A DNA stretch of 64,000 nucleotides from Rhynchopus sp. YZ270_cl-10 (lineage: Eukaryota; Euglenozoa; Diplonemea; Diplonemida; Diplonemidae), in the NCBI GenBank assembly GCA_964035575.1, contig OZ037920.1, positions 1,171,272 to 1,235,271 of the forward strand. The letters run 5' to 3'. Positions within the stretch are counted from its first letter, which is position 1, and each line of letters begins with the position of its first letter. The notes under the pieces were generated by a model, which worked only from the letters and a program-made list of their open reading frames with translations, was not told the origin of the DNA and ran no database searches. Both the position numbers and the translations under genes were made by a program. Positions 40,878 to 49,838 of this stretch are shown here, in pieces.

Positions 40878-41884
40878 TATCCGGGAAAAATAACTTATTC
40901 ATTCTTGGTGAGCCAAATCGTGCAGAGCTGAGGTCATTCATTGCTTTTAAAACTAAACCGTTTTTGAAAAATGTGTATGCAACGTAAGGCACGTACACTT
41001 TTCACTCTTTTAACTTTTCCCTTTCTCTTTTCAATCTTTTATGATGATTGAGCTTTGTACACTGTGAAGTGCGCTCAACAGGATAGTGCACACACTGCTA
41101 CCATTTTTTTTTCAAGGTTTTTGGTTTTGCGTACCCCACAGGTGGTCAAAACGTCAAAAAAAATAGCACTCTTTTTTTGAATTTTTTGGTGCCCAAGGAC
41201 ATATCTGAATAGAACCTCCTTTTCATACCTTTTCTTTGTGGGGATAACATTATGAAAGTCTCATTATGAATATTTCTTCAAGGTTGCCCAAACTGCTTCG
41301 AGGCTGGTGACCAACTTTTTTCCCCCCTTTACGTATCCAGCTATCTTCACTATTGTTCTTTTTGAAGGGTACGACTTCATTTTTTTTTTGCGAGAGAGCG
41401 TCAGCAAAAGGATCACCCCCCTCCACCTTTTTCTGACCATTTATTTCCCACGCCCCTTCCCCCGACAACCTTTTTTTTTTTTGCTTTCCCTTTTTTTGGG
41501 CAACACCCTTTTTTGAGGGTTGTTACCTCCCTAGAGTGATGCAGCTTCACTTTACCAAAAACACTGTTAACATTTGCGTTATTGACGTATAAAATTCCGT
41601 ATAAAAAAAGGCCTTCAAATTGTTTAGGCATTTGTTTTCCTCTCCGTGCCTGCGTCCGCCGAACGGTAAGACGTTTTTTTTTTTTTTTGCACTTTCAACT
41701 TTTCTTTTGTTTTCAGAGTTTGACACACATGAGTGTCCAGAGTGGCGTACTGCACTTTGGCAGTCTTGGTGTTAGTGTGTTTGCGACGTTTTGGGTGGCA
41801 TTTCTCTTTTGAAAAAAAAGGATCAAAATTTGAGTGTCACTGCAAACCAAAACCTATTATTGCAGGAGGTGCAATATTTCTTTA

Positions 41885-42144
41885 CCTACCCCCCCCCGTG
41901 TATATGTCCGGACCCATTTTGATGTGTATATGTCCGGCACTTTTCTGAAAATTTTCCGGACATATACACATATAGGGGAGATGCCCCGCCAACGTGCGGG
42001 GCCGAAAGCTCGGAATGGGTTTTTGCCGCTGTACACTGTAGTATACTACGGCATGTGCATATGTCCGAAAACATGTGTATATGTCCGAGCCTCGACCAAC
42101 ACGGACATATGCACAGGACATATACACGGGGGGGGGGGGGTAGG
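41885..42144. mobile_element. MITE with GTGTATATGTCCG subrepeats (260 bp)
   Basis: Inverted termini CCTACC plus a C run plus GTGTATATGTCC, bordered by TA on both sides (41883-41884, 42145-42146). Seven or more GTGTATATGTCCG motifs occur inside in both orientations, and a CCCCGCCAACGTGCGGGG hairpin sits near the middle. No ORF of note. Confidence 0.65.
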
Positions 42145-42456
42145 TACAAAGTGTTCTTCCGGTGCGTTGGGCACACACTCCATATTGAAAGAACTTATCT
42201 CAAAGCATTTTTTTTTTTTACGTCTTTTGGTTCGGCTGTTCCTATTCTTTTTATGACAAATGTTTATGGGAAATGATTCAAACGTCTGAGACTTTTTTGT
42301 TTATTCTCCCCTTCTATTGCACTCACCTCACCTCACCTCATTTCTGTACTTCAGGCTAAGGGTTTTTTCCTTGACATCGTATCAACGTAGGTACCAACTA
42401 AACGACGAACGGGGTATTATTTTTCATCGTCTTTCTGCATTTACAACCAATTTATT

Positions 42457-42538
42457 CAGATGTAAACCACGAAAAATGGATGTAGGACTGGAACAGCGTA
42501 CCAAGGTACACTGTTCACGAGAGGGCTTTGTATTTCAA
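42457..42538 (+). repeat. Module D5, full copy
   Basis: CAGATGTAAACCACGAAAAA, then GAGAGGGCTTTGTATTTCAA. Confidence 0.75.
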
Positions 42539-42589
42539 TAAAGTGCTCTCTGGGGGTTCGATCACCCGCGTGGAACCAGTGCTTCCGTC

Positions 42590-42630
42590 GATGAACGGTG
42601 AGGCGTTTGCACTTTCAACTTCTCTTTCGA
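42590..42630 (+). repeat. Module D2
   Basis: GATGAACGGTG then AGGCGTTTGCACTTTCAACT, the best-preserved copy with 26364. Confidence 0.75.
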
Positions 42631-43593
42631 CTCAGTTTGTTTATTGCAGTAAGAGGAACAGTTCAGCAAGGAAGTTGTTTATTGCTTCTCCCGAAATGGG
42701 AGGAGGAGACCAAAGAGCCAAAGTTTTGAGCAAGAAACCCAGCGTGATTGCTGCACGATGTGCACAGGTTAAATGCACAGAGAGGGTGCATAAGACCTTC
42801 CCAGTAGTATTCTCTATTTTTTGTGTTGTCTCACCTCATGAAATGAAGGAGGAAATAGAAACAAAGCATTTTGAACATAACTTGCGGTTCTAGGACGAAC
42901 CGCGCTGCAGATCCACTCACCAAACAGGTAGAGGGTGTGTGCGTTTCACCACAACCTCTCCCATGGGTTTTATCGTGTGATGATTGTTAAGTTTCTATTT
43001 CTCTCCAAAAAAACCCCTTTTGTTTGATTCGTCGATGAAACATAAAAAAGCTCTCTGGGCAACATTGATCGCAGCCCCACCTCTTAGTGACCGTATTCTC
43101 GATAAATAAAAAAAGACACAAAAAGACAGAAAACGATATAGCAAAATGCTGCCATAATTTATAAAAAAAACAAAACAAAAAAAAAACGTTGGAAAAAAAT
43201 GAACATTGTCTTCTACAATTTTGAAAAAATGGGGTTCTGGAGGGGTGATGTTCCTTTATTAGACAAACAAGTAACAAAGCCTGATTGTTCTGTGTTTTCC
43301 ACAACCTTCACTTTTTTCCTCTCTTCCCTTAGGGTAAGTCTTCGTTCTCCTTTGCTGAAGACTTATGTATTCCTTCACAGTGGTGTGGTGTTCTCCTGCA
43401 CCACTATCGTGGTCCAGCTGCCCCTTCTTTTTCTTTGCCGGGATACCTTTTGTCGTGAGAGACCTTTACGTTCCTCGATGTCAGTCTCAAAGTGGAGGAT
43501 TTTCATTTTTTTTGGTGAAACGTTCAGCACTGCTGTGTGCATTTGCATAGGGTGTCGAAATCGGCTCGCACCCGGTCGATCGGCACCCGTACT

Positions 43594-43818
43594 TCAGTAG
43601 TCGACGAAGTCTCTGATGGGGATGGGATGGGAAAGCGACGCAAACAAATCTGTGGTCGGATGTGTTGCAAAGACGTCCCCAGTCCATCCTTGCTGCTGCT
43701 GCTCCCACAACACCGCTCTCCATGTGAGGAGGGCGAGGGGATACAACAACACCTCAAAGATTCGAGCATACACCACCATGTGCAAAGTGGTCTGGTCGTC
43801 GATGTGGCGCATGTACAT
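43594..43818 (-). CDS. Possible minus-strand exon or small gene, unrecognised
   Basis: A 74-codon frame on the minus strand (MYMRHIDDQTTLHMVVYARI...) has codon use like the real genes and an amphipathic middle (VVYARIFEVLLYPLALLTWR). Just upstream on the minus strand another frame (about 43840-44050) is also protein-like (RFDDVVEGNNEFLWTQMMHT, then LEKIPKDHYNEGVIHVESTH), with CAG acceptor-like sites between, so this may be the last exon of a small spliced gene. I recognise no family. If real, it is the only host gene here on the minus strand and would be divergent from the channel gene. Confidence 0.3.
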   Translation of the reverse strand: MYMRHIDDQTTLHMVVYARIFEVLLYPLALLTWRAVLWEQQQQGWTGDVFATHPTTDLFASLSHPIPIRDFVDY

Positions 43819-44268
43819 CGGGTGATAGGGGCTGGGGTTTTCTCAGCCGCCCCTCTGGGGCGCTGGAGTAAATGATGAGTTGATTCTACGTGTATCACAC
43901 CTTCGTTGTAGTGATCCTTGGGTATCTTTTCCAACTCCACAGTTCCGTCTCGAACTCTTTTCCCCTTCACGCAACGAAGGGGTGGCTGTTCAAAAGTGTG
44001 CATCATCTGCGTCCACAGAAATTCGTTATTCCCTTCCACCACATCATCAAATCTTCCCTTTTTTCTCTCTCCCACAACCACACCACACAACCACAGCCCC
44101 ACCCACTACAGGGCAGACTAACAACCGCCCCATTCCGCCCCATTCGTTTTTTTTTTTTTGTTTTTTTTTTTGCTTTTGTTTCCATTCCCCGCCCCCGCCA
44201 CTCAAAGGCAAACCTTAACAATGCCCGCCTGAGTGGGTTTCCTTCTAACAAAAGCCCCCTTTTTCATA

Positions 44269-46513
44269 ATGATGTCGGACATCCTCAAATCGTTGTTGGT
44301 GAAGTACCACAGCAAACGTGCGTCGGAGGAGGCGGACCTGGCGTTTTACGCTGTGACGTTGGACTTCAAAAACCAGGACTTGCCGCTCGCGGATTTGTTT
44401 TCAGGGTTGTTGTGTAAAGAGCAGTTGAAATGGCAGAATTTGCTGTTGATTTTCGCGGTGTACAATATGTTTAGCGTTCCGTTTGCGATTTGCGTTTCTC
44501 GAGGCGACTGGCCTGAAAACGAAACCGGCGAAAACATGCTCGAACTTGTCGAGAAGATCGGCGACGTGCTGTTCATTTTGGAGGTCTTCTTCAATTTCTA
44601 CCTTCCGTATGAGGAGGAAGGTGTTCTCATCAACATCCACACCCTCATCCACCGCAACTACCTGAGGGGTTGGTTTGGCCTTGATGTGATTGGCGCGATT
44701 CCGTTAGAACTGCCGCTCTTTCTCATGGAAGGGAACTCTACGTCAACCCGTCTGCTCCGTCTTAACAAGCTTGTCCGCTTCTTCCGCCTGAACTTTTATT
44801 GGGGAAGAATGGAGAAGGGCTTGCTGGAGATCAACCCTTCGCTAATTCGTCTGGGAAAATTCATTTTTTTGTTCTTTCTCAGCGCACATTGGGTAGCCTG
44901 CCTCTGGTTGGAGGTAGTCCGGAACGAAGACGACGAAGACGTGAAGAAATGGGTTGGGGTTCATGACTTCAACGACCCCGTCCGCTGGGCACTCTGGGAC
45001 CGTTATTTCCAAGCGTTCTACTGGGCTTTGGTGACCATGGTGGGGTACGGAGGCACCATCCCGCAGACGTTTTTGGAAAGCTTCTTCTCCTTCTGCGTTG
45101 TGACGGTGGGTGTCGGGATGTACATTGTTGTGATCGGTACTGTCGGGACCATTGTGCTGAACCTGGACACCAGCGAAAACAAACACCGCCAGCATATGGA
45201 GTCGATGAACGACTTCCTGCGGCTCAAGAAGATTCCGCGGTATCTGGTGAACAAAGTGCATTCGTACTACGACTTTCTGTGGCGCAGTCGGCAAGGCTCG
45301 GAGTCGGTTGCCACCGAGAACGACCTGCCGATGTACCTGAAGGTCGAGATCGCGATGTACATTTGCAAGGATTTGATGGCCAAGGTGCCGTTCTTTAAGC
45401 AAGCGAGCGACCACTTCTTTCGGCAGTTGTGCACCCTGCTGTACCCGCTGGTGTGCCTCCCGGACACACGAATAGTGATGAAGGGCGAGATGGGGAAGGA
45501 GATGTACTTCATCGTGAAGGGCTCGTTGGAGGTCATCGCCGAGCATGTGGAGGAGAACGGGGACGTGAAGGAGCGCACACTGTGCATCATGGAGCAGGGA
45601 CAGTACTTTGGCGAGCTTGCGCTCATGTGCAAGTCAAAGCGCACAGTGACCATCAGAAGTCGTGAGTTCTGCGACCTTCTGGTGCTCAATGCGGATGACT
45701 TTAGGGTATGCTTGCAAACAGGCCATCGAGTACAGATCTTGACGTGATTGTTGATAACAAAACACCCTTTTTTTTTGGTGATATTTGAGTACAGAAGCAA
45801 CTCATCTGTAAATGGAAGGTGATTGTTGCAACGTCATTTTCCATCTCCCACACAACACACACACACACAGCTTCTGCTTGGTGACAACCCTGATGTACGG
45901 ACCGAAATGCAACGACTTGCGTTACTTAAGTATGAATGTTTTTTGGGGACAGCTTTTCTGCCAGACTACTGGCTCCTTTTGTGTCTTTCTTTCAACACCT
46001 CCACAACCAGGTATCCGTCGCTGAAGGCACAGCTCTGTGAGGCGTTTGGCATCAAATACGACCCACACGACGACAGGTATGCGCATCTCTCGTCTCCAGA
46101 GACGGGGATGGCTATTCTATGTTCCTGATGTGTGCGCATGCAACCAGTGAGGTGTATGCACGTTCGCTTCAAATTTTTTTGTTGGGCTGGCATCGTACGT
46201 GGGTCAGTCGGAGGTGCCTGCATTAATAACTTCACTTTGTTGTACCTCGCCCACAAAAGTGGGCAAAACTCCGTTTTGCTCCGTTCACGTTATCCTACCC
46301 TCTCAATCTGTTACCAAACACACACCCACTAGCAGCACCAGCTCGTCGTCTGACGTCCTCGAAAACAGCAACAACAGCAACACACTCCCGCCGCACCCAC
46401 CCAACCCACCGCCCTCTACGTTCCCCAGTAAGGTATGTGGGCACGACTACGCACACAACACACACTTATGCACACAGCGCAAATCGAAAGACAACGACGA
46501 CGACGACAATTAG
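44269..46513 (+). CDS. Cyclic-nucleotide-gated K+ channel (EAG/HCN/CNG type), at least 4 exons
   Basis: Exon 1 (44269-45705, 479 codons) encodes six membrane helices: S1 at about 55-77, a short weakly charged S4 (RLLRLNKLVRFFRLN), S5, and a pore with TMVGYGG (G259-Y260-G261), predicting K+ selectivity. A C-linker and cyclic-nucleotide domain follow, with GQYFGELALMCKSKRTVTI as phosphate-binding cassette. Read straight through, the ORF stops at 45747 inside the domain. I see small exons that finish it: 45871-45929 (LLLGDNPDVRTEMQRLALL) and 46011-46076 (YPSLKAQLCEAFGIKYDPHD), with donors GTATGC, GTATGA, GTATGC and CAG acceptors, all in phase. A Ser/Asn/Pro-rich last part follows, 46333-46513, with an optional 45-nt GTATGT intron (46433-46477). 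Total about 565 aa. The start could also be 44272; an ATG at 44233 adds 12 residues. In the family, cAMP or cGMP binding opens the pore in plasma or ciliary membrane. Confidence 0.85.
45706..45870 (+). other. Intron 1 of the channel gene
   Basis: GTATGC ... CACACACAG, 165 nt, phase 0. It contains the in-frame stop at 45745-45747. Splicing restores the C-helix reading DDFR-LLLGDNPDVR. Confidence 0.7.
45930..46010 (+). other. Intron 2 of the channel gene
   Basis: GTATGA ... CCACAACCAG, 81 nt, with a pyrimidine-rich 3' part; phase 2. Confidence 0.7.
46077..46332 (+). other. Intron 3 of the channel gene
   Basis: GTATGC ... CACCCACTAG, 256 nt; the acceptor is a TAGCAG pair allowing two AG choices three bases apart, both in frame. 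It carries a D3 module (46185-46242). Confidence 0.5.
46185..46242 (+). repeat. Module D3 inside channel intron 3
   Basis: GGCTGGCATCGTACGTGGGT onward, nearly identical to 40343-40401. Confidence 0.85.
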
Positions 46514-47020
46514 TGGCCTTCGTCTCGGGGTGGACAGGGGGTGTGAGCGGGTTGAGGGGAAGGCTGAGGTGTCTGGCTAAGGGTTTGCGTACGTCAGAGA
46601 CAGTCAGGTGACGTTGGTACAATTTTCACATGTTTCTACGAATTGCTGCGAGCATTCCCGACAGTCTCATTGGCAATCAAAAAATAGCTGATAAACGGGG
46701 TGCCAAAGAGGGACGAAAGGGACGAGAGGGACGACCACATTTCTTTTTTATCAAAAATAAAACGGAACACATCTAATACAAAAACAGCAGCTGTCCTTCC
46801 GGACACGCTGTCGTGGCAGAAAAAAAAAAGCGTTGCATCTTTTTCTTGCCAGGTCTTTCAAGGAATAGAAAAACTGTACCCCCTACCCCACATTTTTTTT
46901 ACTTGGATACTTTCCTCGCCGCTCAGTCGCTGCTTTCGCCGTGGTTCCGCAAAACTAGAAACGAAATCTGCACACCCACGCAGGACAATTTATCAAATAC
47001 ACTCATAACCAACCCGCACA
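46514..47020. other. Spacer before the methyltransferase gene
   Basis: No gene. A pyrimidine tract ending CTCGCCGCTCAG (AG at 46925-46926) is acceptor-like about 95 bp before the ATG. Confidence 0.4.
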
Positions 47021-47818
47021 ATGAACGTTTTCAGCGCAGCTATTGGGTTCGCAGGCTATGCGTACGCCATGTACGTGTTCGTCGGAGTGGCGCTGTTCAT
47101 CACTGAGCTGCACTCTATGGTGCCTGCGAACCTCCTGGAATACATCCCTGTGAGCAAGATTGACGGAGACGGCACTGCGCCGGCAGACATGAACGCTGCG
47201 ATTGTGACGAACGTGCTGTGCCTGCTGCTGTTTGCGGCACAGCACAGCATCATGGCACGTGAGATTGTGAAGAAGTCAGTGGTGAAGGTGCTGCCCGCGT
47301 CGCTGGAGCGGACGAACTACGTGATCGCAGCTGCGGTGACGTTCCACGTGATGCTGAAGTTCTGGGTGCCGATTCCGCAGGTGCTCTTCGCCTTTCCCGC
47401 GTCGGCAGCGAACCTGGTGTTTGGGATCCATGTGATCGGGCTGCACATCATGTTTGCGTCGACGTTCATGCTTGACCACTTCTCGCTGATGGGTCTGAGG
47501 CAGTCCTTCGGGCTGACTGCGTCGATCGACTCCCTGTCGGAGGACGAGCAGGAGCTGCAGACGTTTGCTCTGTACTACTACGTGCGCCACCCGATCATGA
47601 CTGGATGCTTCATCGCATTCTGGGTGTTCCCCACGTACTCTGTCGGCAGAGTGCTGCTGGCTGTGGTGCTGTCGCTGTACATTGTGCTTGCGGTGAAGTA
47701 CCTGGAGGAGCCCGCACTGAAGTGTCTGCTCGGAAAGCAGTACGAGGACTACATGGAGACGACACCAGCGTACTGCCCTGGGTTCGGTGCGAGCAAGAAG
47801 GCAAAGAAGGTGGAGTGA
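47021..47818 (+). CDS. MddA/NnrU-type membrane methyltransferase (methanethiol S-methyltransferase-like)
   Basis: 265 aa, with about six hydrophobic segments. The order of motifs follows the MddA/NnrU family: an early LLFAAQHSIMARE, then LPASLERTNYV, STFMLDHFSLMGLRQ in the middle, and the C-terminal SAM-binding part YYVRHPIMTGCFIAFWVFP (R189-H190-P191), KYLEEPALKCLLGKQYEDY (E229-E230) and a closing P. In bacteria MddA methylates methanethiol with S-adenosylmethionine to give dimethyl sulfide; relatives are isoprenylcysteine and phospholipid methyltransferases, which share only the RHP...EE core. The mid-protein DHF-x-LFGLRQ-like motif favours MddA. The start at 47021 is the first ATG and gives a hydrophobic N-terminus. 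Coding GC and codon use match its neighbours, so any transfer is old. Confidence 0.75.
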   Translation: MNVFSAAIGFAGYAYAMYVFVGVALFITELHSMVPANLLEYIPVSKIDGDGTAPADMNAAIVTNVLCLLLFAAQHSIMAREIVKKSVVKVLPASLERTNYVIAAAVTFHVMLKFWVPIPQVLFAFPASAANLVFGIHVIGLHIMFASTFMLDHFSLMGLRQSFGLTASIDSLSEDEQELQTFALYYYVRHPIMTGCFIAFWVFPTYSVGRVLLAVVLSLYIVLAVKYLEEPALKCLLGKQYEDYMETTPAYCPGFGASKKAKKVE

Positions 47819-48015
47819 GTGGAGGACCTTACCTCGTTGCTGTTGAATGTTCTGTTTGTTTCGTTTGTTTGTATTAATGGGCACAAGAGTCACATGAACC
47901 CAAGGGAAATGTGACGCTTGATGCTTTTACCTGTGTGCTCCTGTTTATTTTTCTTTTTGCTCTCCCCCCAAGAAAATGTATTTTTCTGGCAAAAATTTAT
48001 GGTAAAAATACCCTG

Positions 48016-48021
48016 AATAAA
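48016..48021 (+). terminator. Possible poly(A) signal of the methyltransferase gene
   Basis: AATAAA about 200 bp after the stop codon, in an A/T-rich stretch. Confidence 0.35.
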
Positions 48022-48084
48022 AGGCAATTAAAGTCTATCAATTATTTGCGTGCGTTTCATTTTTCTTTTTTTAAAAGTAGCTAG

Positions 48085-48117
48085 GTACACTGTCACGAGA
48101 GGGCTTTGTATTTCAAT
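48085..48117 (+). repeat. Module D5, partial
   Basis: GGTACACTGTCACGAGAGGG then CTTTGTATTTCAA. Confidence 0.65.
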
Positions 48118-48893
48118 TTTTTTGCTGCTCTTTTCTGATCATGCTGTTTTGTGATTGGTTGTACCCTGCGTCATGTCTCTTGTTCGCAGGAGCCTGACGT
48201 GATAGCTCTGGGACGCAAAACGAACAGCGTACGTGTTTCGCCCAGCGTAACTATACACACACTGCCGCAGTATCATTTGTTTCGTCTTCCGCTGTGTGGA
48301 TGTGTTTTTTTCTATCTTTTGAAGACGCCCATTTTGGCATGTTGAAAAGAGGTGTCCGTTTAGATGTGTGTGCACAAGAGGCACATATCAGGGGTTTCAG
48401 GGGTGGGTGCGAAGTTCGATCCAAACCCTGCACATTCATCTTTCAAGTTTTCTTTTTGTTGTTTGTTTTTTTTTTTCAATTTGATATACTTTCTCTTCTT
48501 TGGATGGAAAGTGTATGAAGTTGACACATTGTCAGCCTCACTTGGCAGTGAGTGCACGTTGTAGTCTTTCGAGTTGCGGGTTTGCGTTCGAGTTATTCGG
48601 CTTTTTTGTTGCAACAACACCAGACGGCTCTTGTCCTGTTCTGATCGTTACCCCGATGCTTTACTCGCAGTGCGTAATTTCCAACGAGAATTAAAAGATG
48701 AATACCGTTCGGTATCTCCACATCTTCTCTTCTGTTTTTATGCAAATGAATGAAAGAAAAAAAGAAATCCATTTTCACGTCTGCAATCCACGAGGTTATT
48801 CCTACTTGAACTACCCATACACCACACCCAGGTATTTTATCTTTCGCCTTTACCTATCACTTTTTACCCCGTAAATCACCAAAAAACTCTACA

Positions 48894-49838
48894 ATGTGCG
48901 CAACCACAAAGCAGCAGATGAGCACCAAGAACTCGACGGGTGTTGTCCACAACGCAAAGCAGTTGCTTGAGTTTGCCAGACCCCACACTATTTTGGGGAC
49001 CAGTCTCGCGACGCTGACGTTCTACTTCTTTGCGGCACTGCCGACGGGCACTCACGACATCCCGCTGCTGTTGACCGCGTGGATGGCGGGTCTGTGCGTG
49101 AACGTCTTTGTGGTGGGCATCAACCAGGTGTACGACATCGACATCGACCGCATCAACAAGCCGTACCTCCCGCTTGCTGCAGGCACCATGTCCATGGAGA
49201 CAGGCAAGGCCATCGTCACGCTCTGCGGCTTCCTCACCCTCATCCTCGCATACAGTGTGAGCAACACGCTCCTCATCACCAACGCGATTGTGTCCGTCAT
49301 CGGTGCCTCCTACTCCGTCCCGCCGCTTCGCTTCAAGACAATCCCCGTCATGGCGGCAACCTGCATCACCGTGGCCAGGGCGATCGTCTTCCACACCGGG
49401 CTCTTCATCACATTCTCCGAGGCACTGACAGGGGAGGTCAACACCCCCGCCTTCGTGAAGTGCTTTTTGGGGTTCATGACGCTGTTCGCGATTGTCATCT
49501 CCCTGATGAAGGATGTGCCGGACATTGAGGGTGACCGCAAGCACAACATCCCGACCTACGTGCGTACCCTGGGTGCAGTGTACGTGATGAACTTCTGCCG
49601 CGTTCTGCTGTCGGTGGCGTACTTCGCGATGATCGTGGCCGCCCTGACGGTGTTCGAGAACATCAACGTCAACCTCGTGCTCACAACCCACGTTGCAGCC
49701 CTCGCTAGCGTGTGGCTCAGGGCCGTCGGGTGCGACGACTGCGACTCGAAGCAGTCGTACTCCTACTACATGTTCCTCTGGAAGCTTTTCTACCTTGAGT
49801 TCACGACCTTCGTGCTCGCAGTGTACATCGAGGCTTAA
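48894..49838 (+). CDS. UbiA-family homogentisate-type prenyltransferase
   Basis: 314 aa with eight to nine membrane helices. It has the RPHTILGT start typical of the homogentisate branch, the first prenyl-diphosphate/Mg site NQVYDIDIDRINKPYLPLAA (N77-D81-D85), YSVPPLRFK, and the second site KDVPDIEGDRKHNI (D207-D211-D215). In plants and algae these enzymes join homogentisate with phytyl, geranylgeranyl or solanesyl diphosphate for tocopherol or plastoquinone-9 synthesis in plastid membranes. No obvious transit peptide: only about 25 polar residues precede the first helix, so a plastid (or secondary plastid) location is not supported by the N-terminus seen; an upstream exon could supply one. 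The specific substrate cannot be decided. High GC and strongly biased codons suggest good expression. Confidence 0.85.
   Translation: MCATTKQQMSTKNSTGVVHNAKQLLEFARPHTILGTSLATLTFYFFAALPTGTHDIPLLLTAWMAGLCVNVFVVGINQVYDIDIDRINKPYLPLAAGTMSMETGKAIVTLCGFLTLILAYSVSNTLLITNAIVSVIGASYSVPPLRFKTIPVMAATCITVARAIVFHTGLFITFSEALTGEVNTPAFVKCFLGFMTLFAIVISLMKDVPDIEGDRKHNIPTYVRTLGAVYVMNFCRVLLSVAYFAMIVAALTVFENINVNLVLTTHVAALASVWLRAVGCDDCDSKQSYSYYMFLWKLFYLEFTTFVLAVYIEA

Larger units (their letters stand above)
39396..41884. other. Gene-free spacer
   Basis: Contains modules D4 (40080), D3 (40320, 40821) and D5 (40613), and homopolymer runs. No coding signal. Confidence 0.55.
42145..43593. other. Gene-free spacer
   Basis: Modules D5 (42457) and D2 (42590) lie here, with a short CACCT tandem run near 42325. 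The rest is A/T-rich and without coding features. Confidence 0.5.
47819..48893. other. Spacer between methyltransferase and prenyltransferase genes
   Basis: Contains a probable AATAAA poly(A) signal (48016-48021) and a D5 module (48085). No gene seen. Confidence 0.5.

Noticed and set aside
42541-42580. tRNA T-arm at GGGGGTTCGATCACCCGC
   Set aside because: No A box or cloverleaf upstream at tRNA spacing.
48876-49691. 271-codon minus ORF opposite the prenyltransferase
   Set aside because: His/Asp/Arg-rich shadow of the real gene.
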